This document shows, one piece after another, positions 8,043-12,686 of a DNA stretch of 12,686 nt. This DNA comes from Bacteroidia bacterium (GTDB lineage Bacteria > Bacteroidota > Bacteroidia > UBA8524): assembly GCA_023277325.1 (NCBI GenBank), contig JALRIQ010000262.1, positions 1 to 12,686 of the forward strand, in the 5' to 3' direction. The notes below the pieces were generated by a model. It saw nothing but the letters and a program-made list of their open reading frames with translations, searched no databases and was not told the DNA's origin. Within the stretch, counting starts at the first letter, position 1; each line of letters opens with the position of its first letter. A program made the translations under genes and the position numbers.

Positions 8043-8072
8043 TTAAGGTTGAGGTTAAGGCTGAGGCTGAGT
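8043..8072. repeat. Degenerate YTRAGG hexamer tandem repeat
   Basis: Five consecutive 6-bp units are present: TTAAGG, TTGAGG, TTAAGG, CTGAGG, CTGAGT. The array sits directly upstream of the prfA promoter box and would lie in its -35 to -12 region and beyond. Confidence 0.75.
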
Positions 8073-8126
8073 TGAATGGAAGGGCAAATTTTTTCTCAAC
8101 TGTATTCTCGCCTTTATTCTCAAGCT

Positions 8127-8170
8127 CGTCATCCTGTGCGAGGCTTTTCGCCTAGTCGTAGGGCTCATCC
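8127..8170. repeat. Possible degenerate copy of the CGTCATCCTG repeat
   Basis: CGTCATCCTG at 8127-8136 is identical to 5577-5586 in the element near 5.6 kb, and 12 of 13 bases match over CGTCATCCTGnGC. It is followed by a small inverted AGGC-TTTTC-GCCT. The rest of the 8039-8186 spacer shows nothing coding. Confidence 0.3.
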
Positions 8171-8186
8171 TTATTATCTTGCATAC

Positions 8187-8300
8187 ATGGAGTGGACAAT
8201 CGAACAAGAAGACAATGGCACCAAAGGCCGTTTTTATATTGTATCAGAAGGCAAGGAGCTGGGAGAAACGACCTATGTCTATGCCGACGTTTTGGTTTAG
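8187..8300 (+). pseudogene. Truncated GNAT-type N-acetyltransferase (N-terminal stub)
   Basis: The 37-residue reading frame MEWTIEQEDNG...TTYVYADVLV resembles the first two or three strands of small GNAT acetyltransferases, whose start reads like 'KG.FYI...G.ELAEMTY...' and continues into 'HTEV' and the acetyl-CoA loop. Here a TAG follows VLV and no continuation exists in any frame, since the next bases are the 3' end of the convergent LuxE-like gene. The last 4 nt overlap that gene's stop. A TATCTTG box lies 5 nt before the ATG. I read it as a remnant left after a deletion. A real small protein cannot be excluded. Confidence 0.5.
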
Positions 8301-9286
8301 CGACTCACCATCACATTGCAGCCGCGCATATCGCTAAAGTCGAGGCGGCCCAGCACTTCGAAACTTCCATCGGGGTAGACGATGCCCAAATCTTCGGTTT
8401 CTATAAAACTGCAGCTATAGATATTCGCCAGGTCGATCACACAAAGGCGCCCTCGTTTGGCGACCAGGTTTTTTGAAAAGGGATCTCCCTGATCGCGAAC
8501 AAAAACACGCATCCAAGGCGGACATTCAAAACGGCCATCTCCTTTGGAATAGGCTTGTGAGAGTAGCTCCGTCATGCCATATTCCGAATGAATTTTTTCT
8601 ACGCCCAAAGCTTCCGTAAGGATGGCGTGTAACTCACTGCGGACCATCTCTTTTTTTCTTCCTTTCATGCCTCCCGTTTCCATCACCACAAGGTCGGAAG
8701 AAGGCAGCGTGAACTTTTCGGCGAAGTCGAGTAGCCCAAAGGAAACGCCAAGCAGAAGGGTCTTCTTTTTGCTTTCTATCTTTTTTAATAGAAGCTGTTG
8801 GAGGGTTTCATGCTGGTCGAGGAAAAAACCACTGTCTGGGTCCTTGCTTTGTGTGACCAGATCCTGGGCCATGGCAATAAGGGAACTTCCCTCGCGCTCC
8901 ATATAACCAGGTAGCAGGCAGAGGATGCACCAGTCTTCGGGGTTTCCATAAAACAGTTCAAAGCATTTTCTATAGCTCAGCTGGTAAAGGCTATTGTCGG
9001 CCACCTTATGTTCGCTTGGTCCTTTTCCGCTTGTGCTGCTGCTGAAATAACTGATTTCCGGAACAAGGCCCTGGGCGATGATGTCATGACTTTTAAAAAG
9101 GGAGATGGGAAGAAATGGAATCCATTCTGGGAGGATGGATCCATGCGCAGCAAAGCCGATCAATTTCTGGAAAAGCTGATAGGGCAGTACTTTTTCAGTC
9201 TGGTAGGAAAATACCTCCATCGCCATTTCGTTGAAATTGGTGTAATTTGTGTTCTCTATGATGGCAATGGCTCTTTCCCGATTCAT
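8297..9286 (-). CDS. LuxE-like acyl-protein synthetase / acyltransferase
   Basis: The 329-residue product matches the LuxE family (acyl-protein synthetase, PF04443 as I recall it), relatives of adenylating enzymes that activate fatty or other acyl groups. Visible family features are the Ser/Thr/Gly-rich phosphate-binding stretch SSSTSGKGPSEH (82-93), then LLPGYMEREGSSLIAMAQ, the METGGMKGR segment, HSEYGMTELLSQAYS in the adenylate region, and a late ETEDLGIVY. No LuxC reductase or LuxD is nearby, so this is not a lux operon; Bacteroidota carry stand-alone homologues whose substrate is unknown to me. The frame opens further upstream, but M at 9286 (MNRERAIAII) fits the family start and follows a -7 box. 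M at 9328 is possible. It diverges from the lipoprotein gene at a shared CATG. Confidence 0.82.
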   Translation of the reverse strand: MNRERAIAIIENTNYTNFNEMAMEVFSYQTEKVLPYQLFQKLIGFAAHGSILPEWIPFLPISLFKSHDIIAQGLVPEISYFSSSTSGKGPSEHKVADNSLYQLSYRKCFELFYGNPEDWCILCLLPGYMEREGSSLIAMAQDLVTQSKDPDSGFFLDQHETLQQLLLKKIESKKKTLLLGVSFGLLDFAEKFTLPSSDLVVMETGGMKGRKKEMVRSELHAILTEALGVEKIHSEYGMTELLSQAYSKGDGRFECPPWMRVFVRDQGDPFSKNLVAKRGRLCVIDLANIYSCSFIETEDLGIVYPDGSFEVLGRLDFSDMRGCNVMVSR

Positions 9287-9809
9287 GTTTCCCGTGTCAA
9301 AATTAAGTGTTCTTCTTGTATTGCTCATGGTTCTGTCCTGCTCCAAAGAAGAAACAGGTAGCGAGATTCCATCCATCTCCTATTCGGGATATGAAAAATT
9401 CCAAAATGGCCTGGGTAAGGATTCTTTGTTGGTGATCCGCTTCAATTTTCAAGACGGCAATGGAGATATCGGTTATACTGAGGCGGACACAAATAGCCCA
9501 TTTCGCATTGGCGAACCTTATTTCTATAACCTGCACAATGACTTTTATGGAAAAATGAATGGAGCGAAGGTGTATTATATAGATGGATTTTCGAACGATA
9601 CCATCCGCTATAACCAACGCTTACAAAGCATCACTCCAGAAGGAAAATACAAGGGGATTAGCGGTTCGATGGAGCTGCGTGTCGACTTTTCGCTATTGCT
9701 GCTGAATGGCTATTCGCCGGATAAGGTGCAGCTTGAATTGTGGTTGAATGATCGCGCTTTGAATGAGAGCAACCGCATCCTCACACCAGAAATAGACCTC
9801 GATATATAA
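9285..9809 (+). CDS. Secreted lipoprotein with D-x-N-x-D motif
   Basis: The 174-residue product has a lipoprotein signal peptide (MFPVSKLSVLLVLLMVLSC) with the lipid-attachment Cys at residue 19. The mature domain is beta-rich: LLVIRFNFQDGNGDIGY carries an acidic D57-G-N-G-D61 turn, and SGSMELRVDFSLLLLNG and VQLELWLNDRAL follow. Bacteroidota have many unnamed lipoproteins with an 'F.DGDGDIG' turn of this kind; calcium binding is conceivable but not shown. The likely start ATG 9285 overlaps the opposite-strand LuxE-like ATG within one CATG; GTG 9294 is an alternative. A TAATTTG box at 9243-9249 lies inside the divergent gene. Confidence 0.75.
   Translation: MFPVSKLSVLLVLLMVLSCSKEETGSEIPSISYSGYEKFQNGLGKDSLLVIRFNFQDGNGDIGYTEADTNSPFRIGEPYFYNLHNDFYGKMNGAKVYYIDGFSNDTIRYNQRLQSITPEGKYKGISGSMELRVDFSLLLLNGYSPDKVQLELWLNDRALNESNRILTPEIDLDI
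9298..9305 (-). promoter_or_regulatory. Bacteroidota -7 box before the LuxE-like gene
   Basis: On the minus strand this reads TAATTTTG, an exact TAnnTTTG match, ending 11 nt before the ATG at 9286. It lies inside the signal-peptide codons of the divergent lipoprotein. No -33 match is seen. Confidence 0.4.
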
Positions 9810-9833
9810 AAAATGGCCGGAACTAGCCGGCCA
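9808..9833 (-). terminator. Rho-independent terminator between convergent genes
   Basis: TGGCCGG (9814-9820), loop AACTAG, and CCGGCCA (9827-9833) form a perfect 7-bp GC-rich stem. On the minus strand it is followed at once by six T (bases 9813-9808), the classic terminator form for the gene at 9860-10072. In the plus direction there is no T-run, but the hairpin may still slow transcription from the lipoprotein gene. Confidence 0.75.
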
Positions 9834-9859
9834 GAAAGATTCTATTGATTCAGTATGAA

Positions 9860-10072
9860 TTAATAGTCGTCGTCGTCGTCATCGAAATCATCGAAGTCGT
9901 CAAGTTGGAAATTCAGCTCATCGTCTGAAGGCACGGCATCAAAATCTTCATCGTCGTCTGGGTTAAGCGACTGCTTTTTGTACTTGTCGATTTTTTTGTC
10001 ATTCGAAGCTTTCGGCTTCGGAGATGAGGGCTTTTTCTTTCCGGCGATCCTGTCGGTCCCTGTTTTTTTCAT
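9860..10072 (-). CDS. Small charge-segregated protein, basic head and Asp-rich tail
   Basis: The 70-residue product has two halves of opposite charge. Residues 1-36 hold 13 Lys/Arg (KKK, KPK, KK pairs) and 3 Asp. Residues 37-70 hold 19 Asp/Glu, no basic residue, and end in DDFDDFDDDDDDY. The protein should be intrinsically disordered. Short proteins of this build occur in Bacteroidota genomes and I know no function; a nucleic-acid or ribosome-associated role is only a guess. The coding Asp run is built on a GTC/ATC triplet repeat (9866-9880), prone to slippage. It is followed by a strong terminator, which supports a real, independently transcribed gene. Confidence 0.6.
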   Translation of the reverse strand: MKKTGTDRIAGKKKPSSPKPKASNDKKIDKYKKQSLNPDDDEDFDAVPSDDELNFQLDDFDDFDDDDDDY

Positions 10073-10242
10073 TTTAATCTAGTCGTTAATTATGTGAATT
10101 TAAGGCTTTTCGCGTGCTGTTACTAGGTCTTAATTTCATAAAGCTAATTTACGGGAAATCGGGAGGAATAACGCAAGGCTTTTTTTTGAATAGATGCGTA
10201 AATTTTTTAGAAATTCCGTTGTTTTTCCTGTTTTCAGGCGGT

Positions 10243-11145
10243 TTACGCGAAATAGGCCGACTGAATTTCGTCGAAAGTTGCGCAATGGGCATCTACGATA
10301 TCTGCAATTTGGGGCGAATAACCACCACCCATGGCGGCTACAAGCGGAATTCCCTTTTCCGCAAAAAAGCGGGCAACAATTCGATCTCTTTCTCGGCATT
10401 CTGCTTTGCTTAGGGCAAGTTTTCCGAGCTTATCACCGGCCAGCACATCCACGCCCGAAACGAAAAAGACCAATTCTGGCTTCACTCGATCCATAATTTG
10501 TGGTAGGGCTTGTCGTAGCGTTTCCAAATAGAAGTCGCCGGGAGTTCCTGTAGCCAAAGGAATATCCCAATCTGATTTTTCCTTATGATGGGGGTAATTG
10601 TCTTTGCCATGCATACTGAAAGTATAGACACGCGGATCATCCATAAATAAAGAAGCCGTTCCATTCCCCTGATGAACATCCAGGTCGATCACGGCAATTT
10701 GTTTGACCTTGTTATGATGAAAGAGGTAATTGGCCGTGACACCAAAATCATTAAAAATACAAAAGCCTTCACCGCTGTTTTTATAGGCATGATGCGTTCC
10801 TCCTGCCACATTCATGGCAGCACCTTCGGAGAGGGCGGACAATGCACAATCGATTGTTCCCTGGGTGATCACCCTTTCGCGGTCGGCCAATTGCTGGGAG
10901 AGGGGAAAGCCAATTTTTCGCATGGCCCGAGGCTCTAGCTGCAAGGAAAGCACCTGCTGCACGTATTCTTCGCCATGGGTGAGTAAGAGCGTAGTTTCAT
11001 CCACCATCACGGGCGCAAAGAACTGTTCTTCCCTGGCAATTCCCTGGTGCTTGAGTTGCTCAGGAATGAGTGCATACTTGTCCATTGGAAAGCGATGACC
11101 TTCAGGAAGAGGGTGGCAATAAAGATCTGACCAGGCGATGCGCAT
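10243..11145 (-). CDS. Histone-deacetylase-family zinc amidohydrolase (HDAC/AcuC-like)
   Basis: The 300-residue product has the full arginase/deacetylase fold signature. The charge-relay His pair is H118-H119 in GGTHHAYK. Zinc ligands are D156 and H158 in DLDVHQGNG and D233 in GVDVLAGDKLG. A Tyr at the position of the catalytic Tyr is Y276 in GGGYSP. The start HPLPEGHRFPMDKY is the usual N-terminal substrate-channel motif. Bacterial members remove acyl groups from acetyl-lysine or acetyl-polyamines; the substrate here is not evident. The length is that of bacterial single-domain enzymes. It diverges from the HYC_CC_PP gene with only 38 bp between the starts. The spacer 10073-10242 downstream has no gene; a 7-bp inverted GCGTAAA/TTTACGC (10196-10202 and 10242-10248) is the only structure seen. 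Confidence 0.92.
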   Translation of the reverse strand: MRIAWSDLYCHPLPEGHRFPMDKYALIPEQLKHQGIAREEQFFAPVMVDETTLLLTHGEEYVQQVLSLQLEPRAMRKIGFPLSQQLADRERVITQGTIDCALSALSEGAAMNVAGGTHHAYKNSGEGFCIFNDFGVTANYLFHHNKVKQIAVIDLDVHQGNGTASLFMDDPRVYTFSMHGKDNYPHHKEKSDWDIPLATGTPGDFYLETLRQALPQIMDRVKPELVFFVSGVDVLAGDKLGKLALSKAECRERDRIVARFFAEKGIPLVAAMGGGYSPQIADIVDAHCATFDEIQSAYFA

Positions 11146-11169
11146 CTTTTATGGAAAGGTTTTTGTTCT

Positions 11170-11177
11170 TAACTTCG
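11170..11177 (+). promoter_or_regulatory. Imperfect -7 box before the HYC_CC_PP gene
   Basis: TAACTTCG matches TAnnTTTG at all but one fixed position and ends 6 nt before the ATG at 11184. It fits the spacing pattern of the other start regions but is weaker on its own. Confidence 0.3.
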
Positions 11178-11183
11178 TGTCTA

Positions 11184-11567
11184 ATGAAAAGGTTTGCCGC
11201 AATAATACTGCTCTTGCTCTATTCGACTGCCAATTTTGGCTTGTCGATGCGCTTGGACTATTGCGGCGACCGACTCAGCGATATCGCCTTTTACTCTGGC
11301 GAAAAGCAGCTTTCTGAATGCTGCGTGATGATGGGTCTTGATGAGGATTGCTGCAATTCCGAGCAAATTTTCCTCCAGGAAGATTCTGATAAGATTCAAA
11401 AAACCACTTCGGATGATAACATCCAGGTTGTGGCCGTGGTGCAGACAATTCCATCTACAAATCCCATCACTCCTTTAAATGAAGAGGCCAGATTGTATTG
11501 CCTCAAAGCGGATTCTCCGCCCAAAAAAGTGCGGCTCCACGTGGAGCATGCGTGCTTTTTAATTTGA
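11184..11567 (+). CDS. HYC_CC_PP family protein, small exported cysteine-rich
   Basis: The 127-residue product has a short signal peptide (MKRFAAIILLLLYSTANFG), then MRLDYCGDRLSDIAFYS (Cys27), CC at 46-47, CC at 56-57 and SPP at 111-113. This order and spacing match the Bacteroidota family named HYC_CC_PP. The first motif is DYC instead of HYC here. Members often lie beside heavy-metal transport genes; this one is 60 bp upstream of an HMA metal-binding protein on the same strand, so a periplasmic copper or other soft-metal role is likely but unproven. I chose ATG 11184 because the frame upstream runs through the divergent HDAC gene and would spoil the signal peptide. Near the 3' end a perfect 14-bp palindrome lies in the coding sequence (11534-11547). 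Confidence 0.8.
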   Translation: MKRFAAIILLLLYSTANFGLSMRLDYCGDRLSDIAFYSGEKQLSECCVMMGLDEDCCNSEQIFLQEDSDKIQKTTSDDNIQVVAVVQTIPSTNPITPLNEEARLYCLKADSPPKKVRLHVEHACFLI

Positions 11568-11627
11568 TGCCCTTTTTTTCACAGGCCCTATGCGGGCACC
11601 CTATTTTTTACCCTTTTACTTACTACC

Positions 11628-11852
11628 ATGAAACAAGAAATAATTGTTCGTGGAATGACATGTGGGCACTGTGTAGCCTCCGTTTCTTCCGTACTCGAAC
11701 AGCATAAAGAAATTGAAAACTTTAACGTGAACCTGGAAACGGGTCGCGTTCAATTAGAACTCAATCAAGAAATCAATTTGGCTCAAGTTCAAGAAGAACT
11801 CAGCAAACTTGGCCGTTACACCATAGAATTAACCCATCATGAAAGCAATTAA
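11628..11852 (+). CDS. HMA-domain heavy-metal-binding protein (3' end at chimeric join)
   Basis: The 74-residue frame is a single heavy-metal-associated (HMA) domain. GMTCGHC at 9-15 provides the two metal-binding Cys (12 and 15), and the beta-alpha-beta-beta-alpha-beta pattern is complete up to LGRYTIE. Such domains carry Cu(I) or similar ions to transporters. It follows the HYC_CC_PP gene, so both may serve metal handling. The last codons and the stop (11844-11852) fall inside the junction with foreign fliR sequence, so the true C-terminus is uncertain. Related Bacteroidota proteins can continue into a MauE-like membrane domain, which may have been lost here. A TATTTTTT box at 11602-11609 could be its own -7 element. 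Confidence 0.85.
   Translation: MKQEIIVRGMTCGHCVASVSSVLEQHKEIENFNVNLETGRVQLELNQEINLAQVQEELSKLGRYTIELTHHESN
11838..11852. other. Chimeric junction 1: host HMA gene to foreign fliR
   Basis: Left of about 11,844 the plus strand codes for the host HMA protein. Right of it the minus strand codes for FliR up to ...VGAFLIA, after which FliR similarity stops. Base composition changes from about balanced to AT-rich at the same point. Confidence 0.7.
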
Positions 11853-11948
11853 AAATGCGCCAACTCGTAAAGACGAAATAAACAGCATAATTAAATACAA
11901 AGAAATACTTTGCAAATCTAGTCCTGGAAATGAAGCCACGTTTTGCAT
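11844..11948 (-). pseudogene. fliR: FliR N-terminal fragment (flagellar export), foreign
   Basis: Reading starts at ATG 11948, directly after the fliQ stop (TAG ATG), and gives 35 residues beginning MQNVASFPGLDLQ and ending SLRVGAFLIA. The 'RVGAFLIA' helix and the position after fliQ identify FliR, a multi-pass protein of the flagellar type III export gate. It is cut after ~35 of ~260 residues by the join to the host HMA gene. The piece is AT-rich and not expected in a gliding-type Bacteroidota genome. Confidence 0.7.
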
Positions 11949-12218
11949 CTAGAACCCCTTCGACGAAATTTCTTCGAATATGAAATTAAAATAATCTGTG
12001 AGAGAAGTGAGCGTATATGGTGCTAAAATGGCCATCGCCCCGAGAACTACAAATAATTTAGGTACGAAACTCAATGTCATTTCTTGAATAGAAGTTGCTG
12101 CCTGGATTAAACCAATAATTAGACCAATTGCTAATGCTATTGCTAAGATTGGCCCAGCAGTTTTGATAATCTGCAAGAAAGCAAAACTTAAATATTGAAC
12201 ATTTTGATCATATTGCAT
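11949..12218 (-). CDS. fliQ: Flagellar biosynthetic protein FliQ (foreign, complete)
   Basis: The 89-residue product has the usual FliQ length and its two transmembrane hairpins: AGPILAIALAIGLIIGLIQ, then ATSIQEMTLSFVPKLFVV and GAMAILAPYTLTSLTDYF. The 'QAATSIQEMTLSFVPK' segment is the FliQ hallmark. FliQ forms the inner-membrane export gate with FliP and FliR (known stoichiometry P5Q4R1). It is the only intact gene in the foreign piece, flanked by cut fliP (5-nt gap) and cut fliR (abutting), in the standard P-Q-R order. AT-rich codon use differs strongly from the host genes. Confidence 0.88.
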   Translation of the reverse strand: MQYDQNVQYLSFAFLQIIKTAGPILAIALAIGLIIGLIQAATSIQEMTLSFVPKLFVVLGAMAILAPYTLTSLTDYFNFIFEEISSKGF

Positions 12219-12223
12219 TTAGA

Positions 12224-12403
12224 TCACCCCACAATAAATGTCGAAGATAATGAGCCAATAGTCATGGCCCAACCGTCTACAAGAACAAAAAGCAATAATT
12301 TAAATGGTAGCGAAATTAACATTGGCGATAACATCATCATACCGAGAGACATCAAGATTGAAGCAATCACCATGTCAATTACGAGGAACGGTAAAAAAAT
12401 AAC
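12224..12403 (-). pseudogene. fliP: FliP C-terminal fragment (foreign)
   Basis: On the minus strand the frame ending at TGA 12226-12224 reads [21 protein letters not shown], then [18 protein letters not shown], then [12 protein letters not shown]. This is the conserved C-terminal third of FliP. Upstream of VIFLPF (minus strand, beyond ~12,403) the frame loses all FliP similarity: the expected 'SELKTAF.IGF' segment is missing, because that sequence is the antisense of dapB. The gene is thus cut by the second join. Confidence 0.85.
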
Positions 12404-12405
12404 TC
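12391..12405. other. Chimeric junction 2: fliP (minus) to dapB (plus)
   Basis: FliP similarity on the minus strand ends, and DapB similarity on the plus strand begins, within GTAAAAAAATAACTC. The A-run makes the exact point ambiguous. The two genes are in opposite orientation. Confidence 0.7.
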
Positions 12406-12671
12406 TTAAGAAAAATGTATTTAATATTGTAAGAGAAAAAAAATGGTACCACCTACCAAAAAATAATAAAATAAATTTTCTGTCAACAAAATCTGGCGAC
12501 ACTATTGGCAATCATTCTGTAATCCTAACTAACAAAAAAGAAACTCTAAACTTAATTCATGAGGCACATGATAGATCTTTGTACTCGGAAGGAGCTTTAA
12601 AGGCAGCTAAGTGGCTAATTAATAAAAAACCTGGTTTGTATTCAATGAAAAATGTTTTAAATTTTAAATAA
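12393..12671 (+). pseudogene. dapB: 4-hydroxy-tetrahydrodipicolinate reductase, C-terminal fragment (foreign)
   Basis: From about [10 protein letters not shown] to the TAA at 12669-12671 the plus strand codes for the last ~92 residues of DapB, the NAD(P)H-dependent reductase of lysine and diaminopimelate synthesis. Recognisable parts are [13 protein letters not shown] (compare RAGDIVGEHT of E. coli), HEAHDRSLYSEGALKAAKWL and KPGLYSMKNVL. The nucleotide-binding N-terminal domain and the catalytic HKVDAPSGT-type loop are absent, so the fragment is not functional. The frame stays open upstream to 12195 only by chance, antisense to fliP. Codon use is AT-rich like the fliPQR piece. An ATG at 12680 may begin the next gene. 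Confidence 0.87.
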
Positions 12672-12686
12672 TTTAAAGCATGAACA

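Noticed and set aside
9287..9376. Extended N-terminus of the LuxE-like protein from 9376
   Set aside because: The extra ~30 residues are antisense to the lipoprotein signal peptide and do not look like the family; the -7 box lies within them.
11585..11609. GCCC-TATGC-GGGC hairpin with T-run as a terminator between the HYC_CC_PP and HMA genes
   Set aside because: The stem is only 4 bp and the T-run is offset by several bases, so it was not listed as a terminator.
11839..11952. 37-codon plus-strand frame starting MKAIKNAPTRK after the HMA gene
   Set aside because: It is the antisense of the fliR start and spans the junction; the minus strand has a convincing FliR N-terminus directly after fliQ.
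12224..12511. A 95-residue minus-strand protein as a complete gene
   Set aside because: Only the C-terminal ~60 residues are FliP; the front ~36 residues are antisense to dapB.
12195..12671. A 158-residue plus-strand protein
   Set aside because: Only the part from ~12,393 is homologous (DapB tail). The front is antisense to fliQ/fliP and open by chance.
1..12686. CRISPR array, tRNA, rRNA, transposase or phage genes
   Set aside because: No regular spaced repeats, cloverleaf, rRNA sequence or mobile-element protein was seen on either strand.

Overview
The window reads as a Bacteroidota genome of moderate G+C (roughly half, judged by eye). The evidence is Bacteroidota-type proteins: paired LVIVD-repeat lipoproteins, an HYC_CC_PP-type protein, a LuxE-like acyltransferase and many lipoproteins and outer-membrane barrels. 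The start regions also carry the TAnnTTTG -7 promoter box of that phylum and lack clear Shine-Dalgarno sites. The last ~840 bases do not fit this: they are AT-rich and carry pieces of flagellar export genes and dapB from another, probably proteobacterial, genome.

Layout of the host part. Positions 1-1548 hold metF followed by the 5' part of rsgA on the minus strand. Positions 1684-3622 hold a three-gene plus-strand operon (two LVIVD lipoproteins and a predicted outer-membrane barrel) in which each stop overlaps the next start as ATGA. An MsbA-like ABC exporter follows (3689-5503), then a gene-free stretch with a ~175 bp element bounded by inverted CCGTCATCC ends. On the minus strand lie a barrel plus beta-sandwich protein (5778-6905) and prfA, release factor 1 (6951-8024). 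A repeat-containing spacer leads to a 37-residue stub of an N-acetyltransferase (8187-8300). A LuxE-like acyltransferase (minus) and a lipoprotein (plus) diverge from one shared CATG at 9284-9287. A hairpin with a T-run separates the lipoprotein from a small protein with a basic front half and an Asp-rich tail (9860-10072, minus). Then come a histone-deacetylase-fold amidohydrolase (minus), an HYC_CC_PP protein and an HMA metal-binding protein (both plus).

At about 11,844 the sequence switches to an AT-rich fliP-fliQ-fliR block on the minus strand: fliQ is complete, and fliP and fliR are cut. At about 12,400 it switches again to the 3' end of dapB on the plus strand. Two joins in 560 bp, with cut genes on both sides and short overlaps at the joins, look like a chimeric assembly or amplification product at a contig end rather than a living island.

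The most notable native signal is that TAnnTTTG boxes lie only 6-11 nt upstream of the start codons of metF, the ABC exporter, prfA and the LuxE-like gene. This implies leaderless or near-leaderless mRNAs. No CRISPR array, transposase, tRNA or rRNA was seen, and no clear new multi-gene defence or metabolic system is visible.
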